Shown here: positions 56,771 to 64,000 of the stretch, piece by piece
Layout: every line of letters starts with the position of its first letter
How positions within the stretch are numbered: the first letter of the stretch is position 1
From: Enterobacter huaxiensis
Lineage (GTDB): Bacteria; Pseudomonadota; Gammaproteobacteria; Enterobacterales; Enterobacteriaceae
Length of the DNA: 64,000 nt
NCBI RefSeq assembly: GCF_003594935.2
Contig: NZ_CP043342.1
Span: 3,782,001 to 3,846,000 of the forward strand
Direction: 5' to 3'
Made by a program: the position numbers and the translations under genes
Notes under the pieces: generated by a model
Told to the model about the DNA's origin: nothing
Seen by the model: only the letters and a program-made list of their open reading frames with translations
Database searches by the model: none

Positions 56771-57841
56771 TTACTCTATTTCAGCGCGTATCGTCGCTGT
56801 CGCATTGAAATCACCCGTGTCTGGCGTATTTCCCGTGGTATTAACCGGGAATAATTGAATTGCCGAGGTACCCACCTGCGCGGCGTAGTCCATGGTGAGC
56901 GGCAGACGTCCGCTTAATGGCGCAACGGTAGTTCCCGCGGCATCCTGAATTTTGACGCCTACGTCGCTGTTGGTCGTCGATAATACGGTTGGGTCGTTTG
57001 CATCCGGGGTCCCCTGGAATGAGAGACTCACCTTGACGCCTTCCGAAATATTGGTGCAGGCGACGTTAAAATTGACGTTTTTAGGCGTGAAGTTTTTCGC
57101 CATTTCACCCTTGGTGGCAATATCGCCTGACATAATGTCGCCGAATGGTACGGTGATAACCCCTCCGCCGTTGATCTCGCACGATTGCGGCACAGTCACT
57201 GACCCGCTCATCCACACGGTGGAGACCGGCACGGTAGACTGTGTCAGGGCATCGGAAGCGATATAGACATCAACGACTTTGGTCAGCGGGATAGCCTGAA
57301 CCCCAACAAACGGACGCTTGAAGTATAAAGAGATCGACCCACGCGCCCCGGTAGCATAGGGATATCTGGCGCAGTTGACCGCGGTATTCTGGTTACTTAC
57401 GCTTGTGAACGGCGTCGCTTTATTCGCGCCATATCCGCCCGCGATATACACCTCACTCGCCACCGCCAGATATTCGCTAATGCTGTAATAATTGAGGTTA
57501 CCGTCGGTGTAGGCGAGCCCGGTATCCGGCACTTTTGCCGTGACGTACGCACCGGTATACGTACCGGTGCATGAACAAGTCACGTTGTAGTTTCCGCTCA
57601 GGTTCCACTGATAGGCGTTGTTAATAATTCTGCCCGTGGTGTTCTGCGTCGGATCCTGTAATAAATAATCCATCGGGAAGTTGTACGTCTTCGTGCCATC
57701 CGTTGGGGCACAGTCGCTGGCATGCGCGCGGGCACTCAGCGTGCCACCGGCCAGCGCCAGAAGAAGTAACGCCGCTTTTTTGCCACCGAAGGAACGGCAT
57801 GAGGTGATATTGGCAATAAACATTTTCATGCGATTGATCAT
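56771..57841 (-). CDS. Two-domain fimbrial adhesin
   Basis: A 356-residue tip adhesin of the FimH/MrkD kind. After a signal peptide (LLLLALAGGTLSARAHA) comes an N-terminal receptor-binding domain of about 190 residues with several cysteines (CAPTD, CSCTG, NCARYPY), then a C-terminal pilin domain from VPQSCEINGGGVITVPFG to NATATIRAEIE. The receptor is unknown. It is followed by a further pilin gene, whereas the adhesin is usually last. Confidence 0.85.
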   Translation of the reverse strand: MINRMKMFIANITSCRSFGGKKAALLLLALAGGTLSARAHASDCAPTDGTKTYNFPMDYLLQDPTQNTTGRIINNAYQWNLSGNYNVTCSCTGTYTGAYVTAKVPDTGLAYTDGNLNYYSISEYLAVASEVYIAGGYGANKATPFTSVSNQNTAVNCARYPYATGARGSISLYFKRPFVGVQAIPLTKVVDVYIASDALTQSTVPVSTVWMSGSVTVPQSCEINGGGVITVPFGDIMSGDIATKGEMAKNFTPKNVNFNVACTNISEGVKVSLSFQGTPDANDPTVLSTTNSDVGVKIQDAAGTTVAPLSGRLPLTMDYAAQVGTSAIQLFPVNTTGNTPDTGDFNATATIRAEIE

Positions 57842-57855
57842 GTCCCTGTCCCGCC

Positions 57856-60414
57856 TTAACGGCAGTCTCCATTAATAAGTTGAATACCCGATGCAGCCGT
57901 TTGTTCTGGCAGACGATAGTTGACCAGGCACGTCTGAGCCGCTGACGTCCCCCATTTCACCCTGAGCGTCCCGCTGTCCGGCAGGCCGGACAGATAAACC
58001 TGCCCGCCGTCGCCAACGATGCTACCGTTACTTTTCTTGTCGTCGTTGAGGCCAGCCATTGCGCCGAACGGCACCGGCTCACCGTTTGCACGCGCGATCA
58101 TCATCAGCACACGTCGACCGACGTTCGGATCAAAGTCAGCCCGTACCACGGCGCCGCGCGTTGGAATGACCGACGTACTGGTCAGGGTCATATCCACGTT
58201 GTCCGGTAAGGTTGCGGTATCAAGAGATATCTGGTTACGGCGATACGCCGTGGCGTATGGCACCACGGCATAACCACGCCAGTCGGTTTTTACCCCGGTA
58301 TTGCTGGAGATGCTTACATCGTCCGCGCCCGGCGCTTTGACCAGTACCACCGTTTCGCTCAACGGTTGTGAAAGGGTTACGCCATTTTCATGAACCACAA
58401 TGCCTCCCTGGAGACCGTAATCCATACGGCGCTGGCTACGGTCATAGCCGTAACCGGCATTCACTTCACCGTAAGTCCCTTTGTAATCCGCGCTGGCGTA
58501 ACCGTTCGCACCCTGTCCCTGAGTGGTGTATCCCTGGCTGATGTTGTAGTTAAGGTTGCCGTCACGTAATGCTGTACCGCTCAGCCCCACGTTATGGGAG
58601 GTGCTACCATTTTTGCTACTGTTGAGGTTATAGGTGGCATAACTTCCCGGCAGCCATTTGCTGAGTGGCACGCTGATATTCATGGCAACAATTTGATCGG
58701 TGTAGTAAGTGCGGTGACCGTAGCTGTCCATGCCGTTTCGGTTGTAGGTGTAGTTCACCCCCCATGAGATACCTGACCAGGTGTTGTTATATCCCACACT
58801 CGCTGATTCGCTCGAACGGTCGTTGTTCCAGTATTCTTCTTTTACAAGGCTTAAAGAGAGCGCGCCGCCCTTTTGCCATAAGTTCTGGCTAAGGGTTAGT
58901 TCTGCCCGGCTCTTCTTGTGGTCGCTGTAATAACTGTTGCCGCTGGCATAGCTTTCCAGGGCTTCCTGAAGGGTATAGAAACCTGACGTCGAATAACGGT
59001 AGCTGGCCAGACTGAAGTTGGTGCCCGTCTCCACGAAGCTCTTACCGTAGCGCAGCCGCCAGGACTGGCCATTTTCTTTCTGAGCATCTTCCTGCTTGGT
59101 CCAAGCCTGCGTCACGTCAGCAGAAAGGGCACCAATGCGACCAAGGTTTTGCCCAATCCCGACCGCCACGGACTGATATTTACTTGCCGCCTGGATACCA
59201 CCATAAACGGTAGCTCCGTGCGACAAGCCATAAATTGCGGTGCCCTGAGTAAACGGGGTCTTCTCAACATCATCGTTGTACGAGCGGTATTGACCGCTGG
59301 TAAAGCTGTATTTCAGGTGACCCTCACGCTGAAGTACCGGTACGGAAGCGAAAGGAACGACCAGCGTTCGCTCGGTGCCATTCGCTTCTTTAATCGTGAC
59401 ATTCAGATCGCCGCTGCCCGCCGTGGGGTAAAGGTCGGAAATGGCAAACGGCCCGGCAGGGACATAGCTTTGGTAGATAACGTATCCGTTCTGACGGATA
59501 GTGACCTGCGCATTACTTTGCGCTATTCCCCTTACTACTGGCGAATAGCCTTTCATGCTGTCCGGGAGCATATCGTCGTCCGAAGCAAGCTGAACGCCGC
59601 GGAAAGGCACAGTATCAAAGACCTCCGTCGGCGAGTTACTGTCGCCCAGCGTCAGCTGGCTTCTCAGTGCCTGAATATCACGTTGCAAATAGGTATTGAT
59701 GGAGTCCCAGCTTTGGTTACCCTTGCTGTCGCGGTTCCAGGTGGAATAGTTGCGCAAACGCCAGGCACCCAGGTTGGCCCCGGAACGAAGGTTCAGGTAA
59801 TAGGTGTTGGAATTATTCGTGTCACTGTTGCGCGCATCGGTGTTCGCACCGCTGAAGCTGTAATTAAGCAACAGAGCCGGAATTCCCGAATCCCATTTAT
59901 CTGGCGAGACATAACCGCGTGCCTGCGAATTCAAGGCCGCCTGCGGAATGCTCAAATCCAGCCTCTGCTGGTCAAAGCGGAAATTAGCGGAGGACTGCGC
60001 AATTGAACCGGTAAAATTGGCACATTCATCTGTGGCCTGAATGCCCGGAAACATACCTATTTTGACGCCCATATCGCGTAGCAGTTCTCCGCTCAGACAC
60101 GGCTGAAGGCTTTGCTTACCGGCAGCGTCAGTGGCCAACGCGAATTTAACGTCGCGAGTATCAACAGCTGAACCATTGAGATAAATATCAACACGGTAGG
60201 TGCCGGGGGCCTGTAAATCGCCGTCTTCAAAGATAGATAAATCAGCGTTACCCTGAACCGGGTTATCGATTTCTAATAAGGCAGGATTGAAATACTCTGC
60301 CGCATTGACCGCCCCCATTCCGCCGATTAAAAGCGCAACCTGACATGCGATAAGGCGCGCAAGACGGGACAGCCTGAAATTGGCCGCAACAGGAATCTTG
60401 GTTATTTCATTCAT
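57856..60414 (-). CDS. Fimbrial outer membrane usher (PapC/FimD family)
   Basis: An 852-residue 24-stranded outer-membrane pore that secretes and assembles pilin. It has a signal peptide ending VNA, N-terminal domain EYFNPALLEID, barrel with plug domain near GYSPVVRGIAQSNAQVTIRQNG, and C-terminal domains with the cysteine pair (TCLVNYRLPE, INGDCR). Length matches FimD-type ushers. It is the third gene of the operon. Confidence 0.96.
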   Translation of the reverse strand: MNEITKIPVAANFRLSRLARLIACQVALLIGGMGAVNAAEYFNPALLEIDNPVQGNADLSIFEDGDLQAPGTYRVDIYLNGSAVDTRDVKFALATDAAGKQSLQPCLSGELLRDMGVKIGMFPGIQATDECANFTGSIAQSSANFRFDQQRLDLSIPQAALNSQARGYVSPDKWDSGIPALLLNYSFSGANTDARNSDTNNSNTYYLNLRSGANLGAWRLRNYSTWNRDSKGNQSWDSINTYLQRDIQALRSQLTLGDSNSPTEVFDTVPFRGVQLASDDDMLPDSMKGYSPVVRGIAQSNAQVTIRQNGYVIYQSYVPAGPFAISDLYPTAGSGDLNVTIKEANGTERTLVVPFASVPVLQREGHLKYSFTSGQYRSYNDDVEKTPFTQGTAIYGLSHGATVYGGIQAASKYQSVAVGIGQNLGRIGALSADVTQAWTKQEDAQKENGQSWRLRYGKSFVETGTNFSLASYRYSTSGFYTLQEALESYASGNSYYSDHKKSRAELTLSQNLWQKGGALSLSLVKEEYWNNDRSSESASVGYNNTWSGISWGVNYTYNRNGMDSYGHRTYYTDQIVAMNISVPLSKWLPGSYATYNLNSSKNGSTSHNVGLSGTALRDGNLNYNISQGYTTQGQGANGYASADYKGTYGEVNAGYGYDRSQRRMDYGLQGGIVVHENGVTLSQPLSETVVLVKAPGADDVSISSNTGVKTDWRGYAVVPYATAYRRNQISLDTATLPDNVDMTLTSTSVIPTRGAVVRADFDPNVGRRVLMMIARANGEPVPFGAMAGLNDDKKSNGSIVGDGGQVYLSGLPDSGTLRVKWGTSAAQTCLVNYRLPEQTAASGIQLINGDCR

Positions 60415-60500
60415 TTTCGTTGTTCCATGTGTTAACGCAGCTTAACGCTTGCGTTCATCACTTCCTTATTGACAGACGTAACAGCCCCCTGACGGCGATA

Positions 60501-61187
60501 TCAGATAGTGCCCGTCATCGCTTTGCTGGTACCGCCATAGTCGTTAATAAACTGCCAGGACAGTGCCCCTCCGGCGGCGCTGGCCGGCAATTCAAAATTG
60601 GCCTGCGATTGCGGCGCGACTATGTTGGCGCTCTTCACCGCCGTGCCGTTGATGTTGACGTTGAAGAACGTGATGTAATGCGCGGAGGGGTTGGTTACCT
60701 GAAGTTGGTTACCGACACGTTTCCAGGTAAGGGTTTTCGCCGCCTCTTCAAGCGTGCTTTTCACCCCAGCAGGACGGAAAATAAGCTTTATGCGTGTCTT
60801 CACCGCAATTTGCAGCGTGTTTTGCCTCTTCTCCGCAGAAGGAATCGATTTGATATTCAGCCAGAACAGGGACTCTTTCGTCTCCGGGAGATCCCCACCA
60901 GCACGAACCACGCGCAAAATGTTTTGCTGATTACCGTCCAGGCGGAATAGAGGAGGTGTAACGATAAACGGAGCTTTGCTGGCCGGAACGCCCGCGCGCG
61001 CTTCCCCGCCGTCGACCCATGACTGAATTAAGTAAGCATGTTTGTCAGGATTACTGATATTGATGGATGACTCTTTCTTTGCACCGTCATAGATCAGACG
61101 CGTACCGCCAACCACTACACCCGCCTGCACTAACGTGCTGAAGGTCATTAATACTACTGCCACCGCAGCTGTGCGCCATGTATTCAT
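60501..61187 (-). CDS. Periplasmic fimbrial chaperone (PapD/FimC family)
   Basis: A 228-residue two-Ig-domain chaperone. The signal peptide MNTWRTAAVAVVLMTFSTLVQA is followed by GVVVGGTRLIYDGAKKESSI, with the conserved Arg and, later, the subunit-binding G1 strand QNTLQIAVKTRIKLIFRP. The start at 61187 matches the signal peptide; upstream in-frame codons to 61229 are not expected to be used. Confidence 0.95.
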   Translation of the reverse strand: MNTWRTAAVAVVLMTFSTLVQAGVVVGGTRLIYDGAKKESSINISNPDKHAYLIQSWVDGGEARAGVPASKAPFIVTPPLFRLDGNQQNILRVVRAGGDLPETKESLFWLNIKSIPSAEKRQNTLQIAVKTRIKLIFRPAGVKSTLEEAAKTLTWKRVGNQLQVTNPSAHYITFFNVNINGTAVKSANIVAPQSQANFELPASAAGGALSWQFINDYGGTSKAMTGTI

Positions 61188-61262
61188 GGTGTCTCTACCT
61201 GTCTTAACATTCAAAAAGATCAGAGGCACACACGGCCTCTGATCTGATTTAGCTCTATCGAA

Positions 61263-61784
61263 TTACTGATAAACGACAGTGAACTGAGTTACGCCGTTCG
61301 CATCACCCACGGTGACTGAATCAGTCAGAGAGATATAACGCGCGCTGAAGTCCAGGTTGTTAGGACCGGTGCTTACCAGAGGGTATACGGAGGAGTCTTC
61401 GTACAGTGGAACAACTTTGTTCTGGCTGTCAGAGATCTGAATACCCACGCCAGTTGCCGTGCTGTCACCTGCGGTCAGTGCCAGAATGCTGTTATCACCG
61501 GAAACCTGGTTACCATCGAAACGTACGGTTGCGCCAGTTACGGTGTCCGGGCAGTCGGTCAGTACCAGAGTGAATTTCTTAGCCGCAGCCAGAGAGCCTG
61601 CAACTGGGAAAGCGGTACGAGCGATGTTGCCCAGGAAAACGTCCTGGTTCTGAGATGCGGTATCGATAGTACAAGCAGCATCAGTGATGGTGCCGGTGAA
61701 GTTAACGGCACCATCGGCAGCGAATGCAGAAGAAGCAACAGCAGAGGAAGCCATCAGAGCAATAGCAAGAAGAGTCTTTTTCAC
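61263..61784 (-). CDS. Major fimbrial subunit (FimA-like)
   Basis: A 173-residue type 1 family pilin with signal peptide MKKTLLAIALMASSAVASSAFA. The cysteine pair is in DAACTIDTASQNQDVFLG and LTDCPDTV, and the C-terminus GVTQFTVVYQ is the donor-strand end. The start codon is GTG at 61784, with GGATA as ribosome site. It is the first gene of the fimbrial operon, next to the predicted invertible promoter element. Confidence 0.92.
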   Translation of the reverse strand: MKKTLLAIALMASSAVASSAFAADGAVNFTGTITDAACTIDTASQNQDVFLGNIARTAFPVAGSLAAAKKFTLVLTDCPDTVTGATVRFDGNQVSGDNSILALTAGDSTATGVGIQISDSQNKVVPLYEDSSVYPLVSTGPNNLDFSARYISLTDSVTVGDANGVTQFTVVYQ

Positions 61785-61937
61785 GAGTGTTATCCTATAA
61801 ACAATGAAAGACGATATACCTGTTTTACGGCTATCGAATTAGTCATGACAAAACCATCTGTCATTCCTTTATTTAGTCCATGAGTTTCCGCCTCAATTAA
61901 TAAATCGCCGAACGGGCTTACCCGATTCAGAAACGAT

Positions 61938-62248
61938 TCATTTTGAACTAAAGTGACTCCTTTGGTTTTTTATGCTGAACAACGAATAAATAACAACATA
62001 AAAAACCAATATGCGTGACTGTAACGGGTTTTGATGGGCGTGTTTTTTAAGCGACAATAAAATTTGGTGTAACGAGTGGCAGGGATATAAGAAAAAACCG
62101 AGAGAGAAGGCGCGGCTGTCAAATACAGAATTCGTCCATAACGCATTGAAAATACGATATTAACAGCAAATTATTAGGCATTAATACATTGTGAGTTGAC
62201 AGAAATTTACCGCTTGATTACAGTATGTTCCAATTTAGTTCAAAATGA
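61938..62248. promoter_or_regulatory. Predicted invertible fim switch (311 bp, 15-bp inverted repeats)
   Basis: TCATTTTGAACTAAA (61938-61952) is exactly inverted as TTTAGTTCAAAATGA (62234-62248), bounding 281 bp. The element lies between the major pilin gene and a FimB/E-type recombinase gene. Its size is close to the 314-bp fimS of E. coli, although the repeats differ in sequence and are longer than the 9-bp E. coli ones. Both ends also carry TGACTCC(T/C)TTG next to the repeat, possibly recombinase half-sites. Confidence 0.8.
62196..62224 (+). promoter_or_regulatory. Promoter inside the fim switch, pointing away from the pilin gene
   Basis: TTGACA (62196-62201), a 17-bp spacer and TACAGT (62219-62224) read rightward and end about 10 bp before the right repeat. 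Inversion would place it by the left repeat, facing the pilin gene with a leader of roughly 150 nt. The present orientation is therefore read as OFF. Confidence 0.65.
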
Positions 62249-62277
62249 CTCCCTTGAAATAATTAATTACATCTCAA

Positions 62278-62826
62278 CTACCAGACTTCTTTAAATCTAT
62301 TAGCATTACTTGCCGTATAAATTACGGTATTCTGTATATTCCGATGACCTAAAAAATCCTGAATCAGTCGGGTATCTATTCCTCGGTCTGCCAGAGCGAA
62401 TCCACAGCCATGTCTTAACATATGGGGATGTGCGTTAATTGTCAGATTGGCTGCCTGGCTGTAATTCCTGATCAACCAATAAATTCGTTGCCGGGATAAT
62501 TTCGCGCCCCGATTAGAAAGAAATAGCCAGTCGGTATCTGCTCCACGATATTCTTTTCTCTTATTCATCCACAGCATTAATGATTTCCTTTCGCGTCTGT
62601 AAAGTGGATGAACGGTTGAAAAGCCATTTTTCAAACGATGTATATAGATATTGTTCCCCTCGATATCGATATCGGACAGGCGCCAACTGCTGATTTCACT
62701 GACCCTACAGCCATGGATGAAGCACATCCAGATCAGGCAGTAGTCCCGCTCCGCATGCTTACCGCGCAGCGTAGCCTCAAGCAGTTTCTCAACTTCGAAC
62801 GGCGTCAGGTATTTGCGATTTTTCAT
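62278..62826 (-). CDS. FimB/FimE-type tyrosine recombinase (switch-proximal)
   Basis: A 182-residue minimal tyrosine recombinase with R in HGCRVSEIS, HPHMLRH, FLGHRN and Y in TVIYTASN. It is similar throughout to the recombinase at 52598. Its stop lies 30 bp from the right repeat of the predicted switch, so it is the most likely enzyme to invert it. Whether it is bidirectional (FimB-like) or biased (FimE-like) cannot be told. Confidence 0.92.
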   Translation of the reverse strand: MKNRKYLTPFEVEKLLEATLRGKHAERDYCLIWMCFIHGCRVSEISSWRLSDIDIEGNNIYIHRLKNGFSTVHPLYRRERKSLMLWMNKRKEYRGADTDWLFLSNRGAKLSRQRIYWLIRNYSQAANLTINAHPHMLRHGCGFALADRGIDTRLIQDFLGHRNIQNTVIYTASNANRFKEVW

Positions 62827-63114
62827 AGTGCCTCTTCATGTTCATGGTGGTCCCAGATAAGCATTGATTTCGGTAGCACTCACCCAAAAATGCTATTCTG
62901 ATATCGGAAATGTCCTCTCGAGAAAAAAGAGAGATGATGGTGCATTATCTAATAATAGCGTTAAATTTAGTCAGTGAGTTTATAAACCCTCCTTTTGATA
63001 AGGTATAATTATAATAATGTATTTATTCCCAATATACGTCTTAAAGGATAATACAGCAAATAAAAGGGAATGAAAGGCGGTCTTTGCGCCAGAAAAAATT
63101 AGAGATATGTATAT

Positions 63115-63142
63115 AAAAAAAGCCATCGCGACAAATGGCTTT
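63115..63142 (-). terminator. Leftward rho-independent terminator without an assigned gene
   Basis: AAAGCCAT (63119-63126) pairs with ATGGCTTT (63135-63142), loop of 8; the A-run at 63115-63120 gives a U-tail on the minus strand. No recognised gene ends here, because the upstream dehydrogenase already has its own terminator. The rest of the 702-bp gap (62827-63528) shows no gene. Confidence 0.7.
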
Positions 63143-63471
63143 AAAGATTGCACATACTTCAACCTAACGATAACGCTTTATTCAGCAGTGCCCCAGGTGA
63201 AACAAACGCTATAATTGCCTAATTTCACGCTATTTTTTGCCAATTTCCCGGCATTTTATGGGGTGATATTCCATCATGAACGGCACTCTTATGAGGATTT
63301 TTCTGAGAATTAAAGTGGTTCCCCCTCAGAATATGCACAGCGTTTTTTTTGATAACGGAGGCGAATAGCGGCGAGCAGGGCTTTTTTACCTTCAGTCCCA
63401 TCGACTGCGGCAGGTGAATGTGGGTAATAGCAGGGATAAAGGCAGGAACAACCTGAGGTATTGTCGGGAAC

Positions 63472-63501
63472 AAAAAAAAACAGGACGTGTTAGGTCCTGT
63501 T
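63472..63501 (-). terminator. Terminator of the short-chain dehydrogenase gene
   Basis: AACAGGAC (63479-63486) pairs with GTCCTGTT (63494-63501) around a 7-nt loop. On the minus strand it is followed by about nine U residues. It is about 28 bp past the gene's stop codon. Confidence 0.88.
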
Positions 63502-63528
63502 TGAGCCTTGCAGAATGAACGCTATCGA

Positions 63529-64000
63529 TCAGGCAGAGAGGCCGCCGTCCAGAATCAGGGTTTGCCCGGTCATATAGGTACTCTCATCGCTCAGAAGCCA
63601 GGCGGCGGCGGCGGCCACTTCGGTGACTTTACCAAAACGTTTCATTGGGATCGTTTTACGTAAATCTGCCCGTTTCTCTTTGGGGATAGTGTGCATAATG
63701 TCGGTATCAATGTAGCCCGGAAGCAGGCAGTTAACTCGCACGCCAAAACGTCCTAGCTCGATCGATAATGTTCTCGCCAGACCAATCATTGCCGCTTTAC
63801 TGGCTCCGTAGGCGCTTTGCCCGCTATTACCTTTCACGCCAGTCACTGACGACATCAGCACTACCGAGCCTCCCCCCTGCATCATCATGGGTTCGAGCAG
63901 CAGATGGTTCCAGTAAAAAATGGCATTGAGGTTAGTGTCCATCACCTGACGCCAGTTCGCCGGACTTTGATGAATATGAAGCGCATCGAGAGTGATACCG
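63529..64000 (-). CDS. Short-chain dehydrogenase/reductase, FabG-like (partial)
   Basis: The C-terminal part of an SDR enzyme; the frame stays open to the window edge (GITLDALHIHQSPANWRQV before MDTN), so the N-terminal Rossmann part lies outside. Active-site residues are S in LMSSVTGVKGN, YGASK and N in MDTNLNA; LDGGLSA closes the domain. The sequence favours a 3-oxoacyl-ACP reductase-like role, but the substrate is uncertain without the rest of the cluster. Confidence 0.85.
   Translation of the reverse strand, partial: GITLDALHIHQSPANWRQVMDTNLNAIFYWNHLLLEPMMMQGGGSVVLMSSVTGVKGNSGQSAYGASKAAMIGLARTLSIELGRFGVRVNCLLPGYIDTDIMHTIPKEKRADLRKTIPMKRFGKVTEVAAAAAWLLSDESTYMTGQTLILDGGLSA

Noticed and set aside
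62117..62122. A leftward TTGACA inside the fim switch that might drive the pilin in the present orientation
   Set aside because: At 17 bp the -10 position reads GGTTTT; the nearest TATAT is about 26 bp away, too far for a normal sigma-70 promoter.
62980..63162. 60-codon minus-strand frame in the gap right of the recombinase
   Set aside because: It runs through the terminator hairpin at 63115-63142 and has no ribosome site.

Overview
The window comes from an enterobacterium of the Enterobacter/Klebsiella/Lelliottia type. The right two thirds carry close relatives of E. coli genes in the order thrW-proA-proB-phoE-crl-frsA-gpt-pepD-dinB-dpaA-yafJ-gmhA-fadE-yafV. A complete Na+-translocating NADH:quinone reductase operon (nqrABCDEF-nqrM) sits between dinB and dpaA, which rules out E. 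coli itself. The species cannot be fixed from the sequence alone.

Bases 1 to about 22,900 are an accessory region ending at tRNA-Thr(CGT) (thrW), a classical integration site, with a P4-type tyrosine integrase next to the tRNA 3' end. The far end of this island is not in the window. From left to right it holds: an inovirus Gp2/YagK-type HUH replication protein; a small catabolic cluster (SMP-30-like lactonase, DMT transporter, amidohydrolase, divergent LysR regulator); a NimT-like exporter with a divergent NimR-like AraC regulator; and then a defence island. The defence island contains a complete ABC-three-component (ABC-3C) system, a decayed IS630-family transposase, a three-gene operon built around a VPA1262-family protein and a second PLD-like protein (the best candidate here for an uncharacterised system), a small unknown gene behind a direct-repeat operator, and a complete Gabija system (gajA-gajB).

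Bases 22,900 to 44,160 are conserved chromosome: proline synthesis (proBA), phosphate-regulated porin PhoE with a Pho box, the sigma-S chaperone Crl, FrsA, Gpt, PepD, LexA-controlled DNA polymerase IV, the NQR operon, the murein enzyme DpaA, GmhA for LPS heptose, FadR-controlled FadE, and YafV. Several REP-like palindromes mark the intergenic regions.

Bases 44,160 to 52,050 are a single leftward cluster: a GntR/FCD regulator, a five-part oligopeptide-type ABC importer, and a gamma-glutamyltransferase-family enzyme. It looks like uptake and hydrolysis of a gamma-glutamyl compound or peptide.

Bases 52,600 to 62,830 are a chaperone-usher fimbrial island: major pilin, chaperone, usher, two-domain adhesin, minor pilin, three LuxR-type regulators, and FimB/FimE-like recombinases at both ends. 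Upstream of the pilin lies a 311-bp segment bounded by a perfect 15-bp inverted repeat, which I read as an invertible promoter switch. Its best promoter points away from the pilin gene, so the sequenced orientation appears to be phase-OFF. The right edge holds the 3' part of a short-chain dehydrogenase.
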